Positions 1-8,881 of a stretch of 64,000 nt of DNA are shown in pieces. A model generated the notes under the pieces. That model saw nothing but the letters and a program-made list of their open reading frames with translations, was not told the origin of the DNA and did not search any database. This DNA is from CAMDHY01 sp046156265 (GTDB lineage: Bacteria > Pseudomonadota > Alphaproteobacteria > Rhizobiales > Segnochrobactraceae). The first letter of the stretch is position 1. Every line of letters starts with the position of its first letter. The position numbers were made by a program, and so were the translations under genes. The stretch covers positions 450,109-514,108 of the forward strand of contig NZ_JAWDIR010000033.1 in NCBI RefSeq assembly GCF_046156265.1, read 5' to 3'.

Positions 1-777
1 CACGTCGATGCCGGCGCCGGCGACCTTGCCCGAGTCGAGGGCGGCGCGCAGGTCCTCCTCGACGATCAGCCCGCCGCGGGCGCAGTTGACGATGTAGACG
101 CCGTCCTTCATCGCCGCGATCGCCTTCGCATCGATGATGTTCTTCGTCTTCTCGGTCATCGGCGTGTGCAGCGTGATGAAGTCGGCACGGGCGAACAGCT
201 CCGGCAGCTCCACCTTGTCGACGCCGAGGTCGAGCGCCCGCTCCTCCGACAGGAACGGGTCGTAGGCGACCACCTTCATCTTCAGGCCGATGGCGCGTTC
301 CGCAACGATCGAGCCGATGTTGCCGCAGCCGATGATGCCGAGCGTCTTGGCGGTGAGCTCGACGCCCATGAAGCGGTTCTTCTCCCACTTGCCGGCCTGG
401 GTGGAGGTGTCGGCGGCGGGCAGCTGGCGGGCCACGGCGAACAGCATCGCCACCGCGTGCTCGGCGGTGGTGATCGAATTGCCGAAGGGCGTGTTCATCA
501 CGATGATGCCCTTCGCCGTCGCCGCCGGGATGTCGACATTGTCGACGCCGATGCCGGCGCGGCCGATCACCTTGAGGTTCTTCGCCTCGGCGATGATCTT
601 CGCCGTCACCTTGGTGGCCGAGCGGATGGCGAGGCCGTCGAACTGGCCGATGATCTCGGCGAGCTTGTCCTTGTCCTTGCCGAGCTCGGGCTCATAGGTG
701 ACGTCAACGCCGCGATCCTTGAAGATCTTCACAGCGGCGGGAGAAATCTGGTCGGAGATGAGGACTTTCGGGGCCAT
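1..777 (-). CDS. serA: D-3-phosphoglycerate dehydrogenase, 3' part beyond window
   Basis: First enzyme of the phosphorylated serine pathway, oxidising 3-phosphoglycerate with NAD in the cytoplasm. Only the first 259 codons lie in the window; the gene runs off the left edge. Visible are the N-terminal substrate-binding half (residues 1-100), the Rossmann fingerprint GCGNIG at about 150-155 and the substrate/NAD-site Arg in NCARGG (Arg234). The catalytic Glu and His and any C-terminal ACT/ASB domains are outside. The start MAPKVLIS fits the family. It lies downstream of serC on the same strand, the usual alphaproteobacterial serC-serA order, but a 205-bp gap with a palindromic repeat separates them. 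Identification is secure. Confidence 0.95.
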   Translation of the reverse strand, partial: MAPKVLISDQISPAAVKIFKDRGVDVTYEPELGKDKDKLAEIIGQFDGLAIRSATKVTAKIIAEAKNLKVIGRAGIGVDNVDIPAATAKGIIVMNTPFGNSITTAEHAVAMLFAVARQLPAADTSTQAGKWEKNRFMGVELTAKTLGIIGCGNIGSIVAERAIGLKMKVVAYDPFLSEERALDLGVDKVELPELFARADFITLHTPMTEKTKNIIDAKAIAAMKDGVYIVNCARGGLIVEEDLRAALDSGKVAGAGIDV

Positions 778-810
778 CGGGGCCTCCTGCTTTGACGAAT
801 GAAGAGGGTC

Positions 811-961
811 GTCATCCCGGACAAGGGAGGCGAAGCCGACCGCCGATCCGGGACCCAGCGTCAGAGTCCGCGCCGGAGGCGCGGCTCAAGCGTCGCGCTT
901 CGCGCGACAAGTCTTCCGCTGGCTCCCGGATCGCTTCGCGTTGCTTCGCGTCCGGGATGAC
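811..961. repeat. Dispersed palindromic repeat, family A copy 1
   Basis: An imperfect long palindrome of about 150 bp fills the serC-serA gap. It opens with GTCATCCCGGACAAG and closes with the inverse GTCCGGGATGAC. A 28-bp core (881-908) recurs identically at 63829-63856 in copy 2. It has the look of a REP/MITE-like intergenic element. No coding potential is supported. Confidence 0.8.
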
Positions 962-982
962 GGCGAGGATCGTGGAAGAGCG

Positions 983-2155
983 TCAGGCCGCCTGCTTCAG
1001 GCCGGCCTTTTCCTGGGCGAAGGCCCAGTCGAGCCAGGGGACGAGGGCCTCGAGGTCGGCGGTCTCGATCGTCGAGCCGGCCCAGATGCGCAGGCCCGGG
1101 GGCGCGTCGCGGTAGGCGCCGATGTCGTAGGCGACGCCCTCCTTGTCGAGCCGGGCGGCGAGTGCCTTGGCGAAGGCCTCCTGGCCCTTGGCGTCGAGCG
1201 CCGTAACCTCGGGGTCGACGATCTTCAGGCACACGCTGGTGTTCGAGCGCGTCTCCGGCACGGTCGCGAGGAAGTCGACCCACGGCGTCGCCGCGACGAA
1301 GGCGTCGAGGACGGCGAAGTTGCGGTCGGCGCGGGCGACGAGGCCGGTGAGACCGCCGCACGCCTTCGCCCAGTGCAGGGCGTCGAGATAGTCCTCGACG
1401 CACAGCATCGACGGCGTGTTGATCGTCTCGCCCTCGAACAGGCCCTCGGTGATCTTGCCGCCCTTCGTCATGCGGAAGAGCTTCGGCAGCGGCCAGGCGG
1501 GGGTGTAGGTCTCGAGCCGCTCGACCGCGCGCGGCGAGAGGATGAGGATGCCGTGCGCCGCCTCGCCGCCGAGCGCCTTCTGCCAGGAGAAGGTGACGAC
1601 ATCGAGCTTGTCGAAGGGCAGCACCTGCGCGAACGCCGCCGAGGTGGCGTCGCAGATCGTCAGGCCGGCGCGCTCAGTGGGAATGAAGTCGCCGTTCGGC
1701 ACGCGCACGCCGGACGTGGTGCCGTTCCAGGTGAAGACGACGTCGTGGTCGAAGTTCACCGTCGAGAGATCGGGGAGGGCGCCGTAGGGCGCCTTGATGA
1801 CGCGGGCGTCGGTCAGCTTCAGCTGCTTCACCACGTCGGTGACCCAGCCCTCGCCGAAGCTCTCCCAGGTGAGGAGGTCGACCGGGCGGGCGCCGAGCAT
1901 CGTCCACATCGCCATCTCGACGGCGCCGGTGTCGGAGGCCGGAACGATGGCGATGCGATAGTCGGCCGGGACCTCGAGGAGGTCGCGGGTCATGTCGATG
2001 GCGAGCTTGAGCTTGGTCTTGCCGATCTTGGCCCGGTGGGAGCGCCCGAGGGCGGCGTCCTGGAGGGCTTCGAGGGTCCATCCGGGGCGCTTGGCGCAGG
2101 GGCCGGACGAAAAATAAGGCGTCTCCGGCCGAAGGCCGGGCTTCACAGCGGTCAT
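983..2155 (-). CDS. serC: Phosphoserine aminotransferase
   Basis: PLP-dependent class V aminotransferase that makes phosphoserine from 3-phosphohydroxypyruvate and glutamate, the second step of serine synthesis; it may also serve PLP biosynthesis. The 390-residue length matches the alphaproteobacterial SerC type. The PLP lysine is Lys193 in FSWQKALGG, and Asp169 in CDATSAA is the usual pyridine-nitrogen partner. The start MTAVKPGLRPE sits just after a hairpin leader whose loop carries the Shine-Dalgarno sequence. serA lies downstream on the same strand and purH ends 79 bp upstream. Function is secure. Confidence 0.95.
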   Translation of the reverse strand: MTAVKPGLRPETPYFSSGPCAKRPGWTLEALQDAALGRSHRAKIGKTKLKLAIDMTRDLLEVPADYRIAIVPASDTGAVEMAMWTMLGARPVDLLTWESFGEGWVTDVVKQLKLTDARVIKAPYGALPDLSTVNFDHDVVFTWNGTTSGVRVPNGDFIPTERAGLTICDATSAAFAQVLPFDKLDVVTFSWQKALGGEAAHGILILSPRAVERLETYTPAWPLPKLFRMTKGGKITEGLFEGETINTPSMLCVEDYLDALHWAKACGGLTGLVARADRNFAVLDAFVAATPWVDFLATVPETRSNTSVCLKIVDPEVTALDAKGQEAFAKALAARLDKEGVAYDIGAYRDAPPGLRIWAGSTIETADLEALVPWLDWAFAQEKAGLKQAA

Positions 2156-2234
2156 GTGTCCATCCTCACAGATGGGCGCCTCTCGTTGGGGAGAGGTGTC
2201 CCGCCGCCGCGTCTACGCCTCAACCCCGTCACGG
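2156..2234 (-). promoter_or_regulatory. Candidate serC-type leader RNA upstream of serC
   Basis: The whole purH-serC gap can fold, on the minus strand, into two compact hairpins. One has a perfect 6-bp stem CCTCTC/GAGAGG (2179-2184 with 2191-2196, loop CCCAAC). The next has a 5-bp stem CCATC/GATGG (2160-2164 with 2171-2175) whose TGTGAG loop carries the GAGG ribosome-binding sequence. A cis-regulatory 'serC motif' upstream of serC has been described in Alphaproteobacteria (Weinberg et al. 2007). Position and architecture agree, but no covariance model was run. Confidence 0.5.
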
Positions 2235-3869
2235 TCAATGGCGGAAGTGGCGGACCCCCGTGAGCACCATCGCGAGGCCCTTCTCGTTCGCCGCCTGGAT
2301 CACCTCGTCGTCGCGCATCGAGCCGCCCGGCTGGATGACGGCGGTGGCGCCGGCCTCGGCGGCCGTCAGCAGGCCGTCGGCGAACGGGAAGAAGGCGTCC
2401 GAGGCGACCACCGAGCCGATGGTGGCCGGCTCCGCGTGGCCTGCCGCCACTGCGGCGTCGCGCGCCTTCCAGGCGGCGATGCGGGCGGAATCGACGCGGC
2501 TCATCTGGCCGGCGCCGATGCCGACGGTGGCGCCGCCCTTCGCATAGACGATGGCATTCGACTTGACGTGCTTGACCACCCGCCAGGCGAAGCGCAGGTC
2601 CGCCCACTCCTGCTCGGTCGGCGCGCGCGCCGTCACCACCTTGAGGTCGAGGTCGTCGACGACGGCATTGTCGCGCGACTGCACGAGCAGGCCGCCGGCG
2701 ACGGAACGCACCATCAGCCCGGCCGCCCGCGGCTCGGGAAGGCCGCCGGTGACGAGCAGGCGGAGGTTCTTCTTGGCGGCGACGATCGCCACCGCCTCGT
2801 CGGTGGCGCCGGGCGCGACGATCACCTCGGTGAACACCTCCACGATGGCGCGCGCGGCCTCGGCGTCGAGCGGCCGGTTGAGCGCGACAATGCCGCCGAA
2901 GGCCGAGACCGGATCGCAGGCGAGCGCCTTGCGGTAGGCGTCGAGCAGGCTCGAACCCTCGGCGACGCCGCAGGGATTGGCGTGCTTGATGATGGCGACG
3001 GCCGCCGTCACCTCCGGGTCGAACTCGCCGACGAGCTCGAAGGCGGCGTCGGTGTCGTTGACGTTGTTGTAGGAGAGCGCCTTGCCCTGCAGCTGGCGGG
3101 CGGTGGCGACGCCTGGCCGGTCGCTGCCGGCAAGGTAGAAGCCGGCGCGCTGGTGCGGATTCTCGCCATAACGCATCTGTTCGGCCAGCCGGCCGCCGAA
3201 GGCCGCAAACGTCGGCATCTCCGCGGCGCCGGGCGACTGCGTGCTGACGTCCTCGGCAAACCAGGCGGCAATCGCCGCGTCATAGGCCGCGGTCCTGGCA
3301 AACGCCTTGGCGGCGAGCTTGCGGCGCAGCGCCGTGGTGGTGGCGCCGTCGTGGGCCGCGAGGTCGTCGAGCACGGCGCCATAGTCGGCGGGGTCGACGA
3401 CGACGGTGAGGTAGGCGTGGTTCTTCGAGGCGGCGCGGATCATCGCCGGCCCGCCGATGTCGATGTTCTCCACCACCGCCGAGCGGGCGGCGCCGGCCGC
3501 CACCGTCGCCTCGAACGGATAGAGGTCGACGACGAGGAGGTCGATCGCCGGGATGCCGTGGGCTGCCATCGCCGCGGCGTGCTCGGGGTCGTCGCGCACG
3601 CCGAGGAGGCCGCCGTGCACGGCCGGGTGCAGTGTCTTCACCCGCCCGTCCATGATCTCGGGAAAGCCCGTCAGCGCCGACACGTCGACGACGGTGACGC
3701 CGCCGGCGGTGATGGTCTTCGCCGTGCCGCCGGTCGAGACGATCTCGACGCCGCGCGCGGCGAGCGCAGCCGCGAACTCGACGACGCCGGTCTTGTCGGA
3801 GACGGAGAGGAGCGCGCGGCGGAGCGGCACCCGGTCGGGCGTGGCGATCTGCTTGACCGTGACGGACAT
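2235..3869 (-). CDS. purH: Bifunctional AICAR formyltransferase/IMP cyclohydrolase
   Basis: Last two steps of purine synthesis: AICAR is formylated with 10-formyl-THF and the product cyclised to IMP. At 544 residues it has the normal two-domain layout. An MGS-like IMP cyclohydrolase domain (RALLSVSDKTG near 18-28, VSTGGTAKT near 44-52) is followed by the formyltransferase domain with the catalytic Lys-His of IIKHANPCG. The start MSVTVKQIATP was chosen because homology begins there; the frame is open 15 codons further upstream to 3914. The heparinase-like gene lies upstream on the same strand, the order seen in many Rhizobiales. Confidence 0.96.
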   Translation of the reverse strand: MSVTVKQIATPDRVPLRRALLSVSDKTGVVEFAAALAARGVEIVSTGGTAKTITAGGVTVVDVSALTGFPEIMDGRVKTLHPAVHGGLLGVRDDPEHAAAMAAHGIPAIDLLVVDLYPFEATVAAGAARSAVVENIDIGGPAMIRAASKNHAYLTVVVDPADYGAVLDDLAAHDGATTTALRRKLAAKAFARTAAYDAAIAAWFAEDVSTQSPGAAEMPTFAAFGGRLAEQMRYGENPHQRAGFYLAGSDRPGVATARQLQGKALSYNNVNDTDAAFELVGEFDPEVTAAVAIIKHANPCGVAEGSSLLDAYRKALACDPVSAFGGIVALNRPLDAEAARAIVEVFTEVIVAPGATDEAVAIVAAKKNLRLLVTGGLPEPRAAGLMVRSVAGGLLVQSRDNAVVDDLDLKVVTARAPTEQEWADLRFAWRVVKHVKSNAIVYAKGGATVGIGAGQMSRVDSARIAAWKARDAAVAAGHAEPATIGSVVASDAFFPFADGLLTAAEAGATAVIQPGGSMRDDEVIQAANEKGLAMVLTGVRHFRH

Positions 3870-4002
3870 GGGGGCTCGGCTCCGGCGGCGGGGAAGGTGC
3901 GTGGCGGTTAGCACGGAACCGGCGGGACCGGAACCGCTGCTGACGCGGGCCGGCCATGCGCGGCGCTCCGGCCGTGCGCTTCCGTTCGAACCGGGCTACC
4001 GC

Positions 4003-5760
4003 TCAGACCAGCGTCGGCCCCTCGTCCCCGCCGCGGCCCGTGCGGCGCGCCGCGCGCGGCTTGCCCTCCGCCTGCAGTTCCAGCCGCCAGCCGAACTCCG
4101 GCACCAGCCGGGCGCGGCCGTAAAGCACGATCTGCTCGCTGCGCCGCGGCCCCTGCAGGCCGGCGAGGAACACCGACGGCTCCAGCATCGCCTCGGTGCC
4201 CAGCGCGACGAAGCGCCAGGCCTCGCCGTCGGGTGCCACCAGCACCACCGAATCGCCGCCGAGCGAACGGCTCGCCCGGATCGAGGGGTGAAGGTGGAAG
4301 CGCACGGCGAAGCGGTCGGCGTCCGGGCGGGCGCCGCCGCCGACCGGGCTCAGGCGGTCGGTGCCCTCGATCAGCTCGCCGGATGCGTGCAGCAGTAGCA
4401 CGCGCTCGGCGATCAGCCCGAAGCGGCGGGCATAGCCGTCGTGGCGGGCAACGATGGCGACGCCGTCCGGCCCCTCCTCACGCTGCGCCTCGACAATGCC
4501 CGGCCCGTCGACGATCGGCGCGCCGACCCAGCGCACCAGCCGCGGCGTCGTGACGATCTTCGCCGTCGAGGCGTCCTCGACGACGATCGTCGAGTGGGCG
4601 GCGGTCAGTCGGCAGGCGCGGCGCCAGTCGCTGCGCATCTGGCCGGGGGCGCCGCAGTTGACGATGAAGAGGTTGCGGCCCGAGCTCATCTCGAAGGCGA
4701 GCGTGCCGGCGTGGGCGTGGCCGCTGGCGGCGATCGGCGGCGGCCGGCCGACATCGGCGACCACCACCGTGCGTCCGGCCTCGAGGCGCTGGTAGCCGGA
4801 ATGGCTGGCGTTGAGCGGCGGCGCGCCGCGGGCGTCGTCATAGGAGAGCACGGTGGCGAGCAGCCCGTGCGGCGTCGCGCCCATGCCGTTGAAGCGGGCG
4901 AAGGTGCCGTCGCCGAGGCGGAAGAAGCGCAGCATCGGCAGCATGCGGTCGATGGCGCCCATCACCGTCGAGCTCGGCGTCACCGCCCGCGCCGACAGCG
5001 CCTGGCGGATCGGCAGGAGATCGACGAGGAGTTCCAGCACCGCGCCGGGATCGCGCGAGACGTGGCCGCCGTCAGGCAGCACCTGGCGCTCGAGCGTGCG
5101 GTCGAGCCCCCGCAGGGCGATGCGCAGCAGCCGCTCCTGGCCGGAGATCGACACGCCGGCGGCGACCAGCGCGAGGCGCGCCTGCAGCTGCGGCAGCGTG
5201 TCGGGCATGTCCTCGATGCCGGCGCGCAGGCGGCGCACCTCGCGCCCGAGCGCCTTCAGGAAGCGGTCGTAGAACGCACCGTCGCAGCCATCGAGGATCA
5301 AGGGCGACTGCGACAGCCACGACAACAGCCGCCGCGCCGCCACTTCCGGGCGGCGGGCGATCGGCGAGAGCTTGCCGCTGGTGCGGATCCAGTCGTCGAC
5401 GAGGGCGCGGGCGTTCTGGCGGGCGATGACGGTGTCGGCGGCGCGCAGATGGCGCAGCCAGCCGAAGCCATGCAGCACCCGCTCCCACTCCTCCGTCGGC
5501 GGTTCCACCTCGAAGGGCGAGCGCCCGCCGACCTCGACGACCTGGCCGGAGAACACGAAGACGCCGCCATAGATGTCGGCGGCCACCGTCGGGTCGGTGG
5601 TGCGGATGTCCTGCGGGGCGATCAGCAGCCGGTCGGGCGCCGGCGTGACCAGGCCGGTGCCGACGAGGCCGAAGGCGCGGACGCGCGCCCGCAGGGCGGC
5701 GGCACCGCGCTGGGCGGCGAGCCTCCACACCCGCATCCGGCGCGCCCGTCCCGGCCCCAT
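4003..5760 (-). CDS. Heparinase II/III-family protein
   Basis: A 585-residue protein with the two-part layout of heparinase II/III-like lyases: a mostly helical N-terminal half (about 60-300, with WLRHLRAAD and RRLLSWLSQSP) and a beta-rich C-terminal half (about 330-560). SGHAHAGTLAFEMSSG near the junction carries the His region typical of the family, and HSTIVVEDAS follows. No convincing signal peptide is seen; the N-terminus is Arg-rich. Members of this family sit between purH and rsmB in many Rhizobiales, suggesting a conserved but poorly defined envelope or polysaccharide role. The substrate cannot be read from the sequence. Confidence 0.85.
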   Translation of the reverse strand: MGPGRARRMRVWRLAAQRGAAALRARVRAFGLVGTGLVTPAPDRLLIAPQDIRTTDPTVAADIYGGVFVFSGQVVEVGGRSPFEVEPPTEEWERVLHGFGWLRHLRAADTVIARQNARALVDDWIRTSGKLSPIARRPEVAARRLLSWLSQSPLILDGCDGAFYDRFLKALGREVRRLRAGIEDMPDTLPQLQARLALVAAGVSISGQERLLRIALRGLDRTLERQVLPDGGHVSRDPGAVLELLVDLLPIRQALSARAVTPSSTVMGAIDRMLPMLRFFRLGDGTFARFNGMGATPHGLLATVLSYDDARGAPPLNASHSGYQRLEAGRTVVVADVGRPPPIAASGHAHAGTLAFEMSSGRNLFIVNCGAPGQMRSDWRRACRLTAAHSTIVVEDASTAKIVTTPRLVRWVGAPIVDGPGIVEAQREEGPDGVAIVARHDGYARRFGLIAERVLLLHASGELIEGTDRLSPVGGGARPDADRFAVRFHLHPSIRASRSLGGDSVVLVAPDGEAWRFVALGTEAMLEPSVFLAGLQGPRRSEQIVLYGRARLVPEFGWRLELQAEGKPRAARRTGRGGDEGPTLV

Positions 5761-5934
5761 ACCCTGTCCCGCTCCAACGCCTCGTCCCGACCCGGCGCGA
5801 GCGCGCCCGGCCTGTCGTTGCCGATTCTAGCCGGCAATCCTTACCGCAAGAATTCCGCCGCGACCCCCGTCGCCGACTTCACGACACCGCGTAGTGCCGC
5901 CATGACCTAACTGAAAGGCAGTCGGGTGGCGCCG

Positions 5935-7329
5935 TCAGGCCGCGACGCGGCGCAACCGGGCGGCGAAGAAGCCGTCGCAGCCGGAGAGTCGCGGGTCGGC
6001 GGCGGCAAGATGACACGGCAATGTCCGCACGTCGCCCTCCGCCGTCACGGCTTCTGTGAGCCCGCCGATCTCGTCGGCCGTCACCGGCACCCGCTCCACC
6101 GGCGCGCCGGAGGCGATGAGCCGCGCGATCTGCGCCTCGCCCTCCTCGGGCTCGAGCGAACAGGTGGCGTAGACGAGGAGGCCGCCGGGCTTCACCCAGT
6201 CGATCGCCCGCATCAGGAGCCGGCCCTGCAGGGCGGCGAGCGCGGCCACGTCCTTCGGCCCCTTCGTCGAGCCGATGTCGGGGTGCCGGCGGAGTGTGCC
6301 GGTCGACGAGCACGGCGCGTCGAGCAGCACGGCGTCGAACTCTTGCGGCGGCGGCAGGTCCTGCACGTCGCCGGCAATCAGCTCCGCCGGCAGGCGCAGC
6401 CGGGTGAGGTTCTCCGACAGCCGGATCAGCCGCTCGGGCGAGGCGTCGACGGCGGTGACGCGCGCACCGGCCGCGGCGAGCTGGGCGGTCTTGCCGCCGG
6501 GCGCCGCGCAGAGGTCGGCGACCGTCAGCCCCGAGACGTCACCGAGGAGCTTGACCGGCAGCGAGGCGGCGGCGTCCTGCACCCACCAGCCGCCCTCGTC
6601 GAAGCCGGGCAGGGCCTCGATGCGTCCGTGCGAGAGAAGCCGCACGCCGCCGGTCGGCAGCACGCTGCCGCCGAGGCGCTCGGCCCAGCCGGCGGCGTCG
6701 GACGTGACCGACACGTCGAGCGGCGGCTCGACCAGCAGGATTTCGGCAATGGCCCGCACGGTGTCGGCGCCGTAGGCCGCTGTCCAGCGCTGGCGCAGCC
6801 AGGTCGGCAGGTTGAGCATCGCAGCGTCCTGGCCGGCGAGGATCTCCTCGCGCTGGCGCACCAGGCTGCGCAGCACGCCGTTGACGAGGCCCGCCCACGG
6901 CGCCGTGGTGCGGTCGGCGTTGGCGAGCGTCACGGCGAGCGAGACGGCGGCGTGGGCCGGCACCTCTAGGAAGAGGATCTGGGCCGCGGCGGTGACGAGG
7001 ATCGGCCGGATGTCGACCGCCTTCTTCGGCAAGGGCTTCGCGATCAGCCGCTTCAGGGCGGCGTCGATCTGGCCGCGGCGGCGCAGCGATGTCGCGACGA
7101 TCTGGCGGACGAGGGCACGGTCGCGGTCGGGCAGGCGGGCGAAGGCGGGCGTCGCCGCCTCGCCGCCGAAATCGACGTGCTGGCCGGCGAGCGCCCCGCC
7201 GACGATGGCGGCTGCGAAGCGACGGGCCGGCAGGCCGGGAACGTCGTCGACCGCCGGCGGTCGCGATTTTCCCGACGGACCAGACTTATGGGACGGGCGG
7301 GGCCTGGCGGACGCGGAGGTGTCGGTCAT
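5935..7329 (-). CDS. rsmB: 16S rRNA (cytosine-C5) methyltransferase, RsmB/NOP family
   Basis: SAM-dependent rRNA m5C methyltransferase of 464 residues. An N-terminal NusB-like helical domain (about 33-160) is followed by the catalytic domain with the SAM site DLCAAPGGKTAQ, the motif IV cysteine in DAPCSSTGTLRRHPD and the motif VI cysteine in ATCSLEPEEGE. Both active-site cysteines are present. The start MTDTSASARP overlaps the htpX stop by ATGA, indicating translational coupling; the frame is open further upstream but only within htpX. Precise target (C967) is inferred from family membership. Confidence 0.9.
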   Translation of the reverse strand: MTDTSASARPRPSHKSGPSGKSRPPAVDDVPGLPARRFAAAIVGGALAGQHVDFGGEAATPAFARLPDRDRALVRQIVATSLRRRGQIDAALKRLIAKPLPKKAVDIRPILVTAAAQILFLEVPAHAAVSLAVTLANADRTTAPWAGLVNGVLRSLVRQREEILAGQDAAMLNLPTWLRQRWTAAYGADTVRAIAEILLVEPPLDVSVTSDAAGWAERLGGSVLPTGGVRLLSHGRIEALPGFDEGGWWVQDAAASLPVKLLGDVSGLTVADLCAAPGGKTAQLAAAGARVTAVDASPERLIRLSENLTRLRLPAELIAGDVQDLPPPQEFDAVLLDAPCSSTGTLRRHPDIGSTKGPKDVAALAALQGRLLMRAIDWVKPGGLLVYATCSLEPEEGEAQIARLIASGAPVERVPVTADEIGGLTEAVTAEGDVRTLPCHLAAADPRLSGCDGFFAARLRRVAA

Positions 7330-8363
7330 GCCCAGGGGCCGCGTCGCGTGCCGCTCGGCGGCACGGTGCGGCCGCGACCGCGGACGTTCTCCCGGTGGCG
7401 TCCGCCGCCCCAAGGGCCCGACGGCTGTCCGCCGGCCGGCATGGCGCCGGCCGCCCCACGAGACTGGCCGTAGCCGGCCGACGGCGCAAAGCCGGCCCCG
7501 CCGCCACCGCCCGTCGAGCCCATCGTGCCGGCGAGCTGGCGCAGCGCGGCGATGCGGTTCTCGGTCGCCGGATGGGTCGAGAACAGGTTGTCCATGCGGG
7601 CGCCCGACAGCGGATTGACGATGAACATGTGCGCCATCGCCGGGTTCGCCTCGGCCGGCTCGTTCTGCAGGCGCTGGGCGCCGGCCTGCAGCTTCGCAAG
7701 CGCTGACGCCAGCGACATCGGGTTGCCGCAGATCTCCGCGCCCATGCGGTCGGCCGCATACTCGCGGGTGCGGCTCACCGCCATCTGCACCAGCATGGCG
7801 GCGAGCGGGGCGACGATCATCGTCACCAGCATGCCGATCCAGCCGAAGTGGTTGTTGCTGTCGCGATTGCCGCCGAAGAAGAAGGCGAAGTTCGCCAGCA
7901 TCGAGATGGCGCCGGCGATCGTCGCGGTGATCGTCATGATCAGCGTGTCGCGGTTCTTCACGTGGGCGAGCTCGTGCGCCATCACGCCCGCGACCTCGTC
8001 ACGGGAGAGCAGGTTGAGCAGGCCCGTGGTGGCCGCGACGGCGGCGTTCTCGGGGTTGCGGCCGGTGGCGAAGGCGTTCGGCTGGTCCTCGTGGATGAGG
8101 TAGACCTTCGGCATCGGCAGCTCGGCCCGTGCCGCGAGCTGGCGCACCATGGCGAACAACTCCGGCGCCTGGCTCTCGTTCACCTCGACGGCGTGGTTCA
8201 TCGACAGGACGAGCTTGTCGGAGTTCCAGTAGCTGAAGAAGTTCATGGCGATCGCGACGAAGAGCGCGATCATCATGCCGGTCTGGCCGCCGATCATGAA
8301 GCCGACGCCCATGAAGATCGCCGTCATCGCGGCGAGGAGGAGGGCTGTCTTGGCGAAGTTCAT
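7326..8363 (-). CDS. htpX: Zinc metalloprotease HtpX, membrane quality control
   Basis: M48-family inner-membrane protease that cleaves misfolded membrane proteins. Two N-terminal membrane segments (about 5-45) are followed by the zinc site HELAH at 130-134 and the third-ligand region SRTREYAADRMG; further hydrophobic stretches lie at about 140-200. The last 55 or so residues form a Gly/Pro/Arg-rich tail beyond the protease domain, probably disordered. First gene of a pair with rsmB, with ATGA overlap. Confidence 0.93.
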   Translation of the reverse strand: MNFAKTALLLAAMTAIFMGVGFMIGGQTGMMIALFVAIAMNFFSYWNSDKLVLSMNHAVEVNESQAPELFAMVRQLAARAELPMPKVYLIHEDQPNAFATGRNPENAAVAATTGLLNLLSRDEVAGVMAHELAHVKNRDTLIMTITATIAGAISMLANFAFFFGGNRDSNNHFGWIGMLVTMIVAPLAAMLVQMAVSRTREYAADRMGAEICGNPMSLASALAKLQAGAQRLQNEPAEANPAMAHMFIVNPLSGARMDNLFSTHPATENRIAALRQLAGTMGSTGGGGGAGFAPSAGYGQSRGAAGAMPAGGQPSGPWGGGRHRENVRGRGRTVPPSGTRRGPWA

Positions 8364-8519
8364 GGCGGCTCAGGGTCCTCCGGGGATGAGATCGGGTCGG
8401 TGTCCGGCCGCGGGCGTGACCGCGGTTCGCAACGACCTATATGATGGGAGCCGCCCCGGGTAGCTGCAAGCCTGCCGCCGCCCGCGCCAAGGTCGAAATC
8501 AGTAAGATCGAGTGCCGCG

Positions 8520-8747
8520 ATGAGCCCCGTCGAGCCTGCCGCCTCCGCCTCCCCCGCCGCCCCCGAGACGCCCACCGAGGCTGCCCCGCGGCCGCTGTCG
8601 GCCGCGGCCGAGCGGGCGCTGGCGGAGGCCGCCGAGCGCCGCCGTCTCGCCGAGGAGGCGCGTCCGCGCGAGATCGGCGGCCGCGGCGGCCTCGAGCCGG
8701 CGCGCTACGGCGACTGGGAAGTGAAGGGCCTCGCCTCCGACTTCTGA
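8520..8747 (+). CDS. DUF1674 protein, SdhAF4-type succinate dehydrogenase assembly factor
   Basis: A 75-residue protein with the hallmark C-terminus of DUF1674: EIGGRGGLEPARYGDWE followed by KGLASDF at the very end. The N-terminal half is Ala/Pro/Glu-rich and low in complexity. In eukaryotes this family (SDHAF4) binds flavinylated SdhA during complex II assembly; a bacterial counterpart role is inferred. It is divergent from htpX. In many Alphaproteobacteria DUF1674 genes neighbour htpX and rsmB, which supports a real gene. Confidence 0.88.
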   Translation: MSPVEPAASASPAAPETPTEAAPRPLSAAAERALAEAAERRRLAEEARPREIGGRGGLEPARYGDWEVKGLASDF

Positions 8748-8881
8748 GGTCGCCGGCGAGGGTAAGGGCAGCATGCCAGCGAACGGCTCGCTGGCTCCGG
8801 GCCCCCCGGTTTCGCTTCTCGTCCCCGCTGTGCTTTGATCGCCCCGACGCGGCACCGGCCGCCGCGGGCGAGCCACAACCC

